DNA from: Allobosea sp. Leaf344
GTDB lineage: Bacteria; Pseudomonadota; Alphaproteobacteria; Rhizobiales; Beijerinckiaceae
DNA: 64,000 nucleotides
Direction of reading: 5' to 3'
Assembly (NCBI RefSeq): GCF_001426225.1
Contig: NZ_LMRT01000013.1
Coordinates: forward strand, 276,723-340,722
Position numbers and translations under genes: made by a program. Positions 18,798 to 27,905 of the stretch are shown here, piece after piece (the first letter of the stretch is position 1; every line of letters starts with the position of its first letter). Below the pieces are notes generated by a model, which was not told the origin of the DNA, made no database searches, and saw nothing but the letters and a program-made list of their open reading frames with translations.

Positions 18798-19678
18798 GCG
18801 GCCGTCTCGAACCAGGCGGGCTCGATCAGCCCTTCCCATTCCAGCGCGACCGGCCCGGTCATCAGCACATGGCCGTCGCGCTCGCGCCACTCGATGACGA
18901 GATCGCCGCCGGGCAGGCTCACCGTCGCCTTGCGCGCGGATAATTCGCGCCGGACGGCGGCGACCAGGGCGGCGCAGGCGCCAGAGCCGCAGGCCTGGGT
19001 GATGCCGGCGCCGCGTTCCCAGACGCGCAGCACGATATGGTCCGGCGCCGTCACGGCCGCGAGCTCGATATTGGCGCGGTCGGGGAAGACGGGGTGGTTC
19101 TCCAAGAGCGGGCCGATCTGCTGCAGGTTGAAGCGGTAGGGATCGTCGACGAAGAACACCGCGTGCGGATTGCCCATATTGACGGCGCAGGGCGTGTGCA
19201 GGATCGGATCGTCGATCGGCCCGATCTGCAGCTCGAAGCGGGCGGTATCGTGGAAGGGCTCGGCCAGCGGGATCTCCTCCCAGCCGAGACGCGGCGCGCC
19301 CATGTCGACGGTGAACAGCCAGTCGCCGTCGCGACGGGCCTCCAGCAGCCCGGCCCGGGTTTCCAGCGCTAGTTCGCTCAGCGCGGCGTCGCCCATCTGC
19401 GGATCCGCCATCATCGCCCAGGCGACGCAGCGCGTGCCGTTGCCGCAGGCGCCGGCCTCCGACCCATCGCTGTTGTAGATGCGGATGAAGGCGTCGGTGC
19501 CCGGGGTGCGCGGGTCGTGCAGGACCATCAGTTGGTCGAACGCCGCAAGCGGCTGGGCGGCGATCGCGCGGGCATCTTCCTCCGAGACGCGCAGCTTGGT
19601 GCCGCGCAGGTCCAGCACGGTAATGGCATTGCCGAGACCGTTCATCTTGAGGAACCGGCGCTGCGTCAGGGCGTTCAT
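18794..19678 (-). CDS. dapF: Diaminopimelate epimerase
   Basis: 294 residues. Both catalytic cysteines are present: GACGNGTRC (first near residue 78) and QACGSGACA. The N-terminal KMNGLGN motif and the ADRANIEL-like PDRANIEL region also match. It converts LL- to meso-diaminopimelate for lysine and peptidoglycan synthesis. ATG 19678 is chosen over a GTG three bases upstream. It overlaps mtaB by four bases, so the two are co-expressed. Confidence 0.96.
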   Translation of the reverse strand: MNALTQRRFLKMNGLGNAITVLDLRGTKLRVSEEDARAIAAQPLAAFDQLMVLHDPRTPGTDAFIRIYNSDGSEAGACGNGTRCVAWAMMADPQMGDAALSELALETRAGLLEARRDGDWLFTVDMGAPRLGWEEIPLAEPFHDTARFELQIGPIDDPILHTPCAVNMGNPHAVFFVDDPYRFNLQQIGPLLENHPVFPDRANIELAAVTAPDHIVLRVWERGAGITQACGSGACAALVAAVRRELSARKATVSLPGGDLVIEWRERDGHVLMTGPVALEWEGLIEPAWFETAA

Positions 19679-19820
19679 CACGTCACATGTCCGATGGTCT
19701 GCCGGTGATATGGCGGAGCCGACGCGAAAAAGCCACCCTCCGGCCGTTCCGGAGCGTCACGTGACAGCCTATGCTGCGCTCCAGCGCGCGAATCGTCTTA
19801 TGCGGGTCAGGACCATGTGC

Positions 19821-20714
19821 ATGCGGTATCTCAGGTTCACCATACTCGCGGGCGGAGTCCTGGCCGGCAGCCTCGCTGTCGCCGGTCTAGGGCTGACCGG
19901 GGCGCTGGCGCAGCAGCGTGTGGCGCCGCCATCGCCGGTCGATTCCGCGCCGCTGGCGCCGCCGCCCGGCGCCGCGCCTGCCCAGGCTCCCGCCCCCGTC
20001 CCGCCCGCACCGACGGCACCGGCCGAGCCGCAGCCCGTGCAGCCGCCGCCCTCCCTGCAGGGTCCCGTGGTGCCGCAGCCGGTACAGCCCGCGCCGACGC
20101 CTCAGGTCCCGGTCGAGCCGCAGCCGGTGCAGCCGCCGCCGAGTCTGCCGACCCCCGGCGGCCAGCCGGCCCCCGTCGCACCGCCGCAGCAGACCGGCAC
20201 GATCGACCCCAACGCGACGCTGGCGGGCCGGAAGGGCGATGTCAGCGATGTCGACGAGGTCCAGCTCGTCTCCAAGCCGGTGCTCGCTTTGGCCGGCCGG
20301 TCGAGCTGGGACGAGGGCTTCCGGTCCCTGTCGGAGAGCTTCCGCATCCTGCGGGAGGAGGCGGCCAGCGCCAATCTGCCGATCGCCGGGCGCCCGCTGA
20401 CCCTGTTCGTCGAGACCGACGATAACGGCTTCCGCTTCGAGGCGATGCTGCCGGTCGGGCCCGGCCCCGAAGGCGCGCGCCGCTCGGAATTCGGCCGGGG
20501 CGTCAAGCCGGGGATGACGCCGGGCGGGCCGTCCCTGCGTTTCGTCCATGTCGCGCCCTATGACGACATCGATTCGACCTATGAGACGATCACCGCCTAT
20601 CTCGAGGCCAAGAGCATCGTGGTGAAGGACGCTTTCCTCGAGGAATATGTCGGTGATCTCAAGGATGCGGGCGATCCGAACCTCGAGATCAACGTCTATG
20701 TGCAGCCGCGCTGA
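19821..20714 (+). CDS. Secreted proline-rich protein with GyrI-like domain
   Basis: 297 residues. A signal peptide (about 1-31, ending GALAQ) is followed by a long Pro/Gln/Ala linker at about 35-125 with two near-copies of EPQPVQPPPSL. A C-terminal domain, about 140-297, has SDVDEVQLVSKPVLALAGR, YETITAYLEAKSI and LEINVYVQPR, resembling GyrI-like small-molecule-binding domains. It is probably periplasmic, with the linker spanning toward peptidoglycan. ATG 19821 has AGGA eight bases upstream. ATGs at 19815 and 19800 are alternatives. It is divergent from dapF. Confidence 0.82.
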   Translation: MRYLRFTILAGGVLAGSLAVAGLGLTGALAQQRVAPPSPVDSAPLAPPPGAAPAQAPAPVPPAPTAPAEPQPVQPPPSLQGPVVPQPVQPAPTPQVPVEPQPVQPPPSLPTPGGQPAPVAPPQQTGTIDPNATLAGRKGDVSDVDEVQLVSKPVLALAGRSSWDEGFRSLSESFRILREEAASANLPIAGRPLTLFVETDDNGFRFEAMLPVGPGPEGARRSEFGRGVKPGMTPGGPSLRFVHVAPYDDIDSTYETITAYLEAKSIVVKDAFLEEYVGDLKDAGDPNLEINVYVQPR

Positions 20715-20726
20715 GCGGGCCGCGGC

Positions 20727-21785
20727 TCAGGCGCTCCAGCTCTGGCCTGGCCGCATCGGCTGAAAGCGCTCCTCGGCGACGCCGAACTGCGCCAGCGCCG
20801 CCTTCAGCGCCTCGAGCGGGCGCTCGATGCCCTCGTCGGTGAGCTGGAACGTGCCCCAATGGTGGCCGATGGCGCGCTCGGCGCGCAGCGCCTGCATCAC
20901 GCGCACCGCCTCTTCCGGGTTCATGTGGTTGTCGCCCATGAACCAGCGCGGCTCATAGGCGCCGATCGGCAGCACCGCCAGCGCGAAGGGACCGAATTCC
21001 AGCCCCAGCCGATCATAGAGCGAGCCGTCATGATAGCCGGTGTCGCCGATGTGGAAGACCTTGGTCTGCTCGGTTTCGACGATGAAGGAGCACCACAGCG
21101 CCATGCGGCGATCGAGCGCGCCGCGCGCCGACCAGTGATAGGTGGGGGCGAGCGTCAGCCGCACCGCGTCGCTCAGAGGTAGTTGCGCCCGCCAATCATG
21201 GGCCTCCGCCCGGGCATCGGGAATGCGGGCCCTCACGATCGTGTCATTGCCCAGGGGCATGATCATGCGCGGCTTGTCGCGATCATGCAGCCGGGCCAAC
21301 GTCTCGACGTCGAGATGGTCGTAATGATTATGCGTGACCAGCACGACATCGATCGGCGGCAGCGCCTCGAAGGCGACGCCGGGCGGATTGACGCGCTTGG
21401 GCCCGAAGAAGGAGAGCGGGCTCGCGCGCTCGGAATAGACGGGGTCGATCAGGATATTCAGCCCCGCGACCTGGTAGAGGAAGGATGCGTGGCCGAGATG
21501 GACGATGCGGAAGCCCTGATGCCGCGCCGGCGGCGTGTCCTGCGGCGGGGTCGGGTATTGCGGCGGAAACACCTCGCGCTGGCGCTCGCCCATCTGCCAG
21601 CGCAGCACATCCATCAGCCCCTTGGTGACCGGCCGCCCGTCGGTGAAGCGCAACCCGTCGAAATTCTCGGTGACCGGCCCTTGGTAATAGGGGTTGCGGG
21701 AGCGCGTATAGGAGGCCCAGGCCAGGCCCGTACTGGCCAGGAGGGCGGGAAGGCCGATGAGGGACAGCAATCTGCGACGGTTCAT
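20727..21785 (-). CDS. MBL-fold metallo-hydrolase (NAPE-PLD/UlaG-like)
   Basis: 352 residues. An N-terminal hydrophobic segment (LLSLIGLPALLASTGLAWAS) after RRR suggests export or anchoring. The metallo-beta-lactamase motifs are THNHYDHLD and, later, HIGDTGYHDG and HHWGTF. The arrangement matches MBL proteins related to N-acylphosphatidylethanolamine phospholipase D, so a lipid phosphodiesterase or lactonase activity is possible. The substrate is not known. It ends 12 bases from the GyrI-like gene, convergently. Confidence 0.86.
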   Translation of the reverse strand: MNRRRLLSLIGLPALLASTGLAWASYTRSRNPYYQGPVTENFDGLRFTDGRPVTKGLMDVLRWQMGERQREVFPPQYPTPPQDTPPARHQGFRIVHLGHASFLYQVAGLNILIDPVYSERASPLSFFGPKRVNPPGVAFEALPPIDVVLVTHNHYDHLDVETLARLHDRDKPRMIMPLGNDTIVRARIPDARAEAHDWRAQLPLSDAVRLTLAPTYHWSARGALDRRMALWCSFIVETEQTKVFHIGDTGYHDGSLYDRLGLEFGPFALAVLPIGAYEPRWFMGDNHMNPEEAVRVMQALRAERAIGHHWGTFQLTDEGIERPLEALKAALAQFGVAEERFQPMRPGQSWSA

Positions 21786-21832
21786 GGCAGGAGAGGTGGG
21801 CGTGGGCGGCCGCTCGTCAAGAGGGTGTGCGC

Positions 21833-22699
21833 GTGAGTTGCGCGCGGCTGCTCGCCGCCGGCTGGATGCTGGCGCTGGCCGCCGCGCCGGTGCAGGCCGA
21901 TCCTGCGAGCTGTGGCGGGGCTGACGATCCCTGCCGCGTGGCGAGCGGCAGCTATCACGTCGCCTTGCCCGCGCCGGCCGGACCCGGCCCCCGCCCGGCG
22001 GTGCTGTTCTTCCATGGCGCGGGCGGGCTCGGCCGCAGCGTGCTGGAGCCGGCCTCCCATCTGCGCGCCTTCGTCGAGGCCGGCTATGTGGTCATCGGGG
22101 CGGATGGGTTGATGCGGCCGGATTACGCCTTCGGCACGGGCTGGTCCTTCAGGCCGGAGGGGCCGCAGCAGCGCGACGAGCTCGGCTTCGCGCAGGAGGT
22201 CATCGCCGATGCGGTGCGGCGCTTCGGCATCGATCGGCAGCGTATCCTCGTCACCGGCTTCTCGATCGGCGCGTCGCTGACCTGGTATCTCGCCTGTCGC
22301 GAGCCGCGGCTGGGAGCGGCCTATGCGCCGGTCGCCGGCGGGTTCTGGCGGCCGCATCCGCAAAGCTGCGCGGGGCCGGTGGATCTGCTGCACGGCCATG
22401 GCTGGCGGGACCGGACGGTGCCGCTGGAGGGGCGCCCGCTGCGTGGCGGCGAGCTGGTGCAGGGCGACGTCTTCGAGGGGCTGCAGCTCTGGCGGCAGGT
22501 CAATGGCTGCCGCAACATCCGGCCCGACGGTTTCGAGACGGGAGCGGTGTTCTGGCTGCGGAGCTGGAAGGCCTGCGAGTCCGGGCACGAGATCGTGCTG
22601 GCGCTGCATCCGGGCGATCATGACGAGATCCCGGCGGGATGGGCGGAGATGGCGCGGCGCTGGTTCGAGCAGCGCTTGGCCGCGCGCGCGGGCCCCTGA
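21833..22699 (+). CDS. Secreted alpha/beta hydrolase, PHB depolymerase-like esterase
   Basis: 288 residues. The signal peptide (about 1-22, ending PVQAD) precedes an esterase/LpqC-type fold. The oxyanion region is FFHGAGGLG, the nucleophile elbow is GFSIGAS (G-x-S-x-G), the third block contains HGHGWRDRTVP, and HPGDHD has the catalytic histidine. It likely cleaves short-chain esters in the periplasm. GTG 21833 has GAGG seven bases upstream. GTG 21827 is too close to it. It is divergent from the MBL gene. Confidence 0.84.
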   Translation: MSCARLLAAGWMLALAAAPVQADPASCGGADDPCRVASGSYHVALPAPAGPGPRPAVLFFHGAGGLGRSVLEPASHLRAFVEAGYVVIGADGLMRPDYAFGTGWSFRPEGPQQRDELGFAQEVIADAVRRFGIDRQRILVTGFSIGASLTWYLACREPRLGAAYAPVAGGFWRPHPQSCAGPVDLLHGHGWRDRTVPLEGRPLRGGELVQGDVFEGLQLWRQVNGCRNIRPDGFETGAVFWLRSWKACESGHEIVLALHPGDHDEIPAGWAEMARRWFEQRLAARAGP

Positions 22700-22714
22700 G
22701 CCGCGCCACGGCCT

Positions 22715-23338
22715 TCACTGGCCGGAGCGCATGGCGACGGTGGCGATGCCGGCGCCGATCAGCAAGGTGCCGCCCGCCTTGTTGAACACGCCGATGGCGC
22801 GGGGATTGGCGATGACCGAACGGGCGCGCGAGGCGATCAGCGCGTAGCCGAAGGCGTTGGCGAAGGCGAGCGTCACGAAAGTCGCCTCGAAGATCAGCAT
22901 CTGCGTCCAGAAATCGCGGTTCGCATCGAGGAATTGCGGCAGGAAGGCCACGAAGAAGGTGATGCCCTTGGGGTTGAGCGCCGTCACCAGCCAGGCATGG
23001 CCGAGCATGCGCCAGGGCGGGGTCTCGTCCTGCCGCGGCTTCGCGTCCAGCGTGCCGCCGGCCCGGAAGAGCTTGACGCCGAGATAGACGAGATAGGCGG
23101 CGCCGACCCATTTCAGCGCCGTGAACACCGTCGCCGAGGTCGCCAGCAGCGCGCCGACGCCGAGCATCGACAGCGTCATCGCCGTGAAATCGCCGAGCGC
23201 CACCCCGACAGCCATGGGGAAGGCGGTGCGCCAGCCCTGGCCGAGCGCATAGGAGATGACCAGCAGGATGGTCGGTCCCGGGATCACCAGGAGGATGGCG
23301 GTCGCGGCGGCGAAGGCGGCCCAGCTCTCGAAGCTCAT
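22715..23338 (-). CDS. LysE/RhtB-family amino acid exporter
   Basis: 207 residues with six predicted transmembrane helices and the family signature around IPGPTILLVISYALGQGWR and VGVALGDF. The ALNPKGITFFVAFLPQF motif in the third block is diagnostic. It probably exports amino acids or related metabolites by proton exchange. ATG 23338 has AGGGGG nine bases upstream. The nitroreductase gene ends 22 bases upstream, so the two may be co-transcribed. Confidence 0.9.
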   Translation of the reverse strand: MSFESWAAFAAATAILLVIPGPTILLVISYALGQGWRTAFPMAVGVALGDFTAMTLSMLGVGALLATSATVFTALKWVGAAYLVYLGVKLFRAGGTLDAKPRQDETPPWRMLGHAWLVTALNPKGITFFVAFLPQFLDANRDFWTQMLIFEATFVTLAFANAFGYALIASRARSVIANPRAIGVFNKAGGTLLIGAGIATVAMRSGQ

Positions 23339-23360
23339 CGCAGATTTCCCCCTGGCCGGA

Positions 23361-23945
23361 TCAGGCCGGCGGCCAGCTCTCGGTGAAGACGAAGCGCTCC
23401 ACCGGCTTGCGGCTGCGCGCGGCGCGCTCGCGTTCGTCGAGCGGCGGGGGCAACTGCGAGGCCTCGCCGATCTGCCCCAGCGCGATGACGACGACGGGCT
23501 CGTGGCTCTCGGGCAGCGCGATCGCCGCGCGCAGCTTGTCGGCCGAGAAGCCCGCCATCTGATGCAGATGCAGGCCGAGCGCCATCGCCTGGATCGAGAG
23601 ATGCGCGACGGATTGGCCGAGATCGTAGCGGCCATAGAGATTGGGGCTGCCATCCGCCTTGCTGCGCTCGGCGATGCCGACGATCAGATGCGGGGCGTGC
23701 TGGGCCCAGATCACGTTGCCCTGCGCCAGGCTCTCGACGATCCGCGCGAAGCCGGCGCTGCCATGGCTGGCATGGACGAAGCCCCAGGGCTGGAGATTGC
23801 TGGCCGAGGGCGCCCAGCGCGCCGCCTCGAACAGCGAGCCCAGGGTGGCGTCGTCGATCGCCCCGCCGGTGAAGGCGCGCGGAGACCAGCGTTCGGCGAG
23901 GAGGGGGAGGATCGGATGCTCGGTGGTCGCGGTCTTGGAGGTCAT
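23361..23945 (-). CDS. Nitroreductase-family FMN oxidoreductase
   Basis: 194 residues. The N-terminal RWSPRAFTG FMN-binding motif and the ARWAPSASNLQPWGFV block are typical, followed by GLHLHQMAGF and a C-terminal basic segment. It would reduce nitro compounds, quinones or enals with NAD(P)H. ATG 23945 fits the family's N-terminus, though the ribosome site is close. It lies upstream of the LysE exporter on the same strand. Confidence 0.88.
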   Translation of the reverse strand: MTSKTATTEHPILPLLAERWSPRAFTGGAIDDATLGSLFEAARWAPSASNLQPWGFVHASHGSAGFARIVESLAQGNVIWAQHAPHLIVGIAERSKADGSPNLYGRYDLGQSVAHLSIQAMALGLHLHQMAGFSADKLRAAIALPESHEPVVVIALGQIGEASQLPPPLDERERAARSRKPVERFVFTESWPPA

Positions 23946-24113
23946 TTGCCTGCTGCTTTCGGCCGGCTCGTCCGGTCGGGCCTTCAGCAAGCCCGAGACG
24001 ACCGGGGTTGTAAAGAGTATTGACGCTGCGTCATGGCTGCGACGCGCCCATGGCGCCGAGCCGGCGTCATGCGACGGGATGATGAGGCTTGCGACGCGGC
24101 CGACGCGATTCGG

Positions 24114-24617
24114 CTAGGAGCCGGCGGCCACGACCAACGTCCACCAGGCGCCATAGCTCGAATTCGGCGATTTGGTCAGCGCGATGCCGTAGCGGGTGAC
24201 GTCGGGCAGGCGCAGATTGGCGTCATGGCCGGAGGAGGCGCGCCAGCCCGCCACCGCTTCCTCGGTGGAGAAATAGCCGGCGCCGAGATTCTCGGCGGCG
24301 CGGCCGGTGTTGAGCCTCGCCTGCTGGATGCGGCTGGTGAAGCTTCCGCCGACATCATGCGACAGGCTGTTGGCCGCCGCCATGGCGTTGGACTGGTACT
24401 GCGCCATCGCCGTCAGCTTCGGGTCCAGCCTGAGCGGCGGCAGGCCCTGGCTGGCGCGGTAGCTGTTGATCAGCCGGCCGGCCTGGACGGGATCGACCCG
24501 CACCGAGGCGAGGCGCTGGGCGGAGGAGGCGCTCATCGGGCCGGACGGCGCGACGGCACAGGCGGAGAGGGCGACCGAGGCGGCGAGCAGCGCGGCCGCG
24601 AGGAGAGGCTTTGTCAT
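24114..24617 (-). CDS. CAP (SCP/PR1)-domain lipoprotein
   Basis: 167 residues. The signal peptide ends in a lipobox (SVALSAC), so the mature protein is likely lipid-anchored at Cys. A CAP domain follows, with LINSYRASQGLPPLRLDPKL, a SHDVGGSFTSRIQQAR segment, AAENLGAGY and the final GAWWTLVV. CAP proteins in bacteria have mostly unknown roles. GGAA precedes ATG 24617 by six bases. It is divergent from ffh across a 368-base gap. Confidence 0.88.
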   Translation of the reverse strand: MTKPLLAAALLAASVALSACAVAPSGPMSASSAQRLASVRVDPVQAGRLINSYRASQGLPPLRLDPKLTAMAQYQSNAMAAANSLSHDVGGSFTSRIQQARLNTGRAAENLGAGYFSTEEAVAGWRASSGHDANLRLPDVTRYGIALTKSPNSSYGAWWTLVVAAGS

Positions 24618-24985
24618 GAACGGTTCCGGGATCGGGGCGGGGACATGATGGAGCAACAGCATGAATCTGCTTAAGTTCCTGCGCCGTTAAGACCCGGCCC
24701 GGTTTTGTCGCGGGCGGCTGAATCCCGTCTCGCGGCGCGCGCATCGCCGGCGACGAGGCGGGCGGCCGCGGGCGCAACCTTGACTTTCGCCACAATCTTC
24801 CGCTTTAACCCCGGCATTCGTTTCGCCGACATCGTCGAGACCGCATCCGCCGACCGGGCCGCTCGCGAGAGCCTTCCGAGCCTGGAGGTCAACGCCCGAC
24901 AGCGCGTCCGCGCCCTCGGGCGCGAAACCGTTTGGCGGGGTGGTCGCGGGGGTCGAGGTTTCCCGGGGCAAGCAAGCAGGTCCGC
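24618..24985. other. Intergenic region, divergent promoters
   Basis: The gap between the CAP lipoprotein and ffh must hold promoters for both. I looked for the 4.5S SRP RNA, given ffh, but see no conserved GGAA-tetraloop core. No other gene is supported. Confidence 0.45.
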
Positions 24986-26566
24986 ATGTTCGGCACTCTC
25001 AGCGACAGGCTATCCGGCATCCTTTCGGGGCTGACCCGCAGGGGTTCGCTGACCGAGGAGGACGTCAACGCCGCGCTGCGCGAGGTGCGCAAGGCGCTGC
25101 TCGAGGCCGATGTCGCGCTCGAAGTGGTGCGCAGCTTCACCGACAAGGTGCGCGAGCGCGCCGTCGGCGCCGAGGTGCTGAAATCGGTCACGCCCGGCCA
25201 GCAGGTCATCAAGATCGTCAACGACGTGCTGATCGACACGCTGGGCGGCGAGGGCGAGGGCATCACGCTCGATGCCGTGCCCCCGGTGCCGATCCTGATG
25301 GTCGGCCTGCAGGGCTCGGGCAAGACGACCTCGACCGCCAAGATCGCCAAGCGCCTGACCGACCGCAACAAGAAGCGGGTGCTGATGGCCTCGCTGGATA
25401 CGCGCCGCCCGGCCGCGATGGAGCAGCTCGCCGTGCTCGGCCAGCAGGTCGGCGTCTCGACGCTGCCGATCGTCGCCGGGCAGACGGCCGTGCAGATCGC
25501 ACGGCGGGCGATCGAGGCCGCCAGGCTCGGCGGCTATGACGTTGTGATGCTCGATACCGCCGGCCGCGTCACCCTCGACGACACGCTGATGGCCGAGGTC
25601 GCCGAGGTGAAGGCGGCGACGCAGCCGCATGAGGTGCTGCTCGTCGCCGATGCGCTGACCGGACAGGACGCCGTCAACACCGCGCGCGCCTTCGACGCCC
25701 GCGTCGGGCTGACCGGCATCGTGCTGACCCGCATGGACGGCGATTCCCGCGGCGGTGCGGCGCTGTCGATGCGCGCCGTCACCGGCAAGCCGATCAAGCT
25801 CGTCGGAACGGGCGAGAAGACCGACGCGCTCGAGGATTTCCATCCCTCGCGCGTCGCCAACCGCATTCTCGGCATGGGCGACATCGTCAGCCTGGTCGAG
25901 CGGGCGGCGGAGACGGTCGATGCCGACAAGGCGCAGGCGCTGGCCCAGCGGCTGGCCAAGGGCAATTTCGACCTGTCGGATCTGAAGACGCAATTGCAGC
26001 AGATGGAGAAGATGGGCGGCTTCGGCGGCGTGATGGGCATGCTGCCCGGCATGGGCCAGATGAAGCAGCAGCTCGCCAACGCCAAGGTCGACGACAAGAT
26101 GATCGCGCGTCAGATCGCGATCATCAATTCGATGACGGCCGCCGAGCGCAAGAACCCGGATCTGCTCAAGAACAGCCGCAAAAAGCGCATCGCCGCCGGC
26201 TCCGGGACCACGCCCGAGGCGATCAACAAGCTACTCAAGATGCACCGGCAGATGGCCGACATGATGAAGCAGATGGCGCGGCAGAAGGGCGGCATGCTCG
26301 GCAAGCTCGGCTCGATGTTCGGGCTCGGCGGCGGCGGCATGGGCGGGCTGCCCGGCGGGCTCGACCCGTCGAAGATGGATCCGGCCCAGCTCGAGGCCCT
26401 GCAGAAGCAGCTCGGCGCCGGCGGCATGCCGGGCCTGCCGTCGGGCGGGTTTCCGGGCCTGCCCAAGGGCGTGACGCCGCCGGCCGGGATGATGCCGAAA
26501 CTGCCGGGACTGGGTGGTTTGCCGGGGCTCGGGGGCTCCACCCCCTTCGGAGGCAAGAAAAAGTGA
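24986..26566 (+). CDS. ffh: Signal recognition particle protein Ffh
   Basis: 526 residues. The N domain is followed by the GTPase domain with GLQGSGKTTS, DTRRPAAMEQL, DTAGR and TRMDGD, and then the methionine-rich M domain (MHRQMADMMKQMARQKGGML). A glycine/proline/methionine-rich C-terminal tail (about 440-526) is long, as in rhizobial Ffh. It binds 4.5S RNA and signal sequences and docks with FtsY. CAGG precedes ATG 24986. It starts the ffh-rpsP-rimM-trmD run. Confidence 0.96.
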   Translation: MFGTLSDRLSGILSGLTRRGSLTEEDVNAALREVRKALLEADVALEVVRSFTDKVRERAVGAEVLKSVTPGQQVIKIVNDVLIDTLGGEGEGITLDAVPPVPILMVGLQGSGKTTSTAKIAKRLTDRNKKRVLMASLDTRRPAAMEQLAVLGQQVGVSTLPIVAGQTAVQIARRAIEAARLGGYDVVMLDTAGRVTLDDTLMAEVAEVKAATQPHEVLLVADALTGQDAVNTARAFDARVGLTGIVLTRMDGDSRGGAALSMRAVTGKPIKLVGTGEKTDALEDFHPSRVANRILGMGDIVSLVERAAETVDADKAQALAQRLAKGNFDLSDLKTQLQQMEKMGGFGGVMGMLPGMGQMKQQLANAKVDDKMIARQIAIINSMTAAERKNPDLLKNSRKKRIAAGSGTTPEAINKLLKMHRQMADMMKQMARQKGGMLGKLGSMFGLGGGGMGGLPGGLDPSKMDPAQLEALQKQLGAGGMPGLPSGGFPGLPKGVTPPAGMMPKLPGLGGLPGLGGSTPFGGKKK

Positions 26567-26826
26567 CAAAACCCACCGAAATGCGCGTCGGCATGTTCGA
26601 CGTGTTCAAGCAGGTCAAGGCCCGTCTCGACGACGCCAACCTCTCCTATGAAACCTCATCCTACCGGGACGACGCTTTCTCCTTCCTCGTGCATGCGCCG
26701 GGGGAATACTGGGAAATCGACGTTCTCGAGGACGGGTCCATCGATCTCGAAATCTTCACGTCGACCGGCATGAAGGACGATCCATGGGCCGCGATCGATC
26801 AATTGGTCGAAGACAACAAAGCCTGA
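26563..26826 (+). CDS. Small acidic protein coupled to ffh, unknown function
   Basis: 87 residues, acidic, with VFKQVKARLDDANLSYE, FSFLVHAPGEYWEIDVLEDG and DDPWAAIDQLVE, suggesting a compact alpha-beta fold. GTG 26563 overlaps the ffh stop (GTGA) and has GGAGG nine bases upstream, inside the ffh C-terminal codons. In-frame ATGs at 26581 and 26593 are weaker. I do not recognise the family. Its place between ffh and rpsP suggests co-expression with translation genes. Confidence 0.75.
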   Translation: MTKPTEMRVGMFDVFKQVKARLDDANLSYETSSYRDDAFSFLVHAPGEYWEIDVLEDGSIDLEIFTSTGMKDDPWAAIDQLVEDNKA

Positions 26827-26886
26827 TTTCCCCCAACCGGTACCGGCCAGCGGCCGGTCCAGACCGAGCAAGCAAGGAAGACGAGC

Positions 26887-27246
26887 ATGTCCCTCAAGAT
26901 CCGCCTGACCCGTGGCGGCGCCAAGAAGCGCCCCTATTACCGCATCGTCGTCGCCGATGCCCGCTCGCCGCGCGACGGCCGCTTCATCGAGAAGATCGGC
27001 TCCTATGATCCGATGAAGGCCAAGGATTCGCCGGAGCGCGTGGTGCTCGACCTGGAGAAGGCCAAGGATTGGCTGGCCAAGGGCGCCCAGCCGACCGACC
27101 GCGTGCTGCGCTTCCTCGATGCCGCCGGCGTCGCCAAGCGCCCGGCGCGCAACAACCCGAACAAGGCCGTCCCGGGCGAGAAGGCCAAGGAGCGCGCCGA
27201 GAAGAACGCCGCCAAGAGCGCTGCGCCGGCCGACGCCGAGGCGTGA
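26887..27246 (+). CDS. rpsP: 30S ribosomal protein S16
   Basis: 119 residues. It starts [20 protein letters not shown] and continues [21 protein letters not shown], the core S16 signature. The C-terminal Lys/Ala-rich extension (about 85-119) is common in this group. It is needed for 30S assembly. GGAAG lies upstream of ATG 26887. It is followed by a 128-base gap before rimM. Confidence 0.97.
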   Translation: MSLKIRLTRGGAKKRPYYRIVVADARSPRDGRFIEKIGSYDPMKAKDSPERVVLDLEKAKDWLAKGAQPTDRVLRFLDAAGVAKRPARNNPNKAVPGEKAKERAEKNAAKSAAPADAEA

Positions 27247-27257
27247 GCTGACGCCCC

Positions 27258-27295
27258 CCGGGCGATCCGGGCCGCGCTTTCAGGCGCGCGCCCGG
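27258..27295 (+). repeat. Hairpin in the rpsP-rimM gap
   Basis: CCGGGCG (27258-27264) pairs with CGCCCGG (27289-27295), with further GC-rich pairing inside, 11 bases past the rpsP stop. No T-run follows. It could be a partial terminator or a processing site that sets a different level for rimM. Confidence 0.4.
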
Positions 27296-27374
27296 CTTCC
27301 CCGGCATGCGCGGCCATTGTGAGGGGCGGCTGCTCCCGCGGATGGTCGCCCCCGATTCTGGCTGTGGAGCTTTC

Positions 27375-27905
27375 ATGATGAGCCTGCCAGACAGCCTCGT
27401 CCTGCTCGGCGTCATCGGCGCCGCGCATGGCGTCAAGGGCGAGGTCAGGATCAAGGCCTTCACGGCCGATCCGCTCGCCATCGCCGATTACGGGCCGCTG
27501 ACCGACGAGACCGGGCGGCTGCACGAGATCATCGCCGTGCGCCCCGCCAAGGAGGTGGTGGTCGCGCGGCTCGAGGGCGTGTCGAGCCGCGAGGCGGCCG
27601 AGGCGCTGAACGGCGTCAGACTGCATGTCGCGCGGGACAGGCTGCCGCCGCCCGAGGACGAGGACGAGTTCCTGCAGGCCGATCTGATCGGCTGCGCCGT
27701 CGTCGGGCCCGATGGCGCGGTGCTCGGCACGGTGACGGCGGTCGAGAATTACGGCGCCGGCGATTTGCTCGACATCGCGACGCCGGATGGGCGCTCCGTG
27801 CTGATGCCCTTCACCAAGGCCTTCGCGCCGCGCATCCTGATCGCCGAAAAGCGCATCGAGGCGCTGCCGCCCGCCGGCTTGTTCGAGGTCGAGGCCGATG
27901 AGTGA
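27375..27905 (+). CDS. rimM: Ribosome maturation factor RimM
   Basis: 176 residues. The N-terminal domain has LGVIGAAHGVKGEVRIKAFT. The PRC-barrel half has EFLQADLIGCAVVG, YGAGDLLDI and VLMPFTKAFAP. It assists 30S head assembly and binds S19. GGAG precedes ATG 27375. A second ATG follows at 27378. The next gene (HAD) overlaps its end by eight bases. Confidence 0.95.
   Translation: MMSLPDSLVLLGVIGAAHGVKGEVRIKAFTADPLAIADYGPLTDETGRLHEIIAVRPAKEVVVARLEGVSSREAAEALNGVRLHVARDRLPPPEDEDEFLQADLIGCAVVGPDGAVLGTVTAVENYGAGDLLDIATPDGRSVLMPFTKAFAPRILIAEKRIEALPPAGLFEVEADE

Noticed and set aside
24618..24985. 4.5S SRP RNA gene beside ffh
   Set aside because: I could not find the conserved core with its GGAA-type loop.
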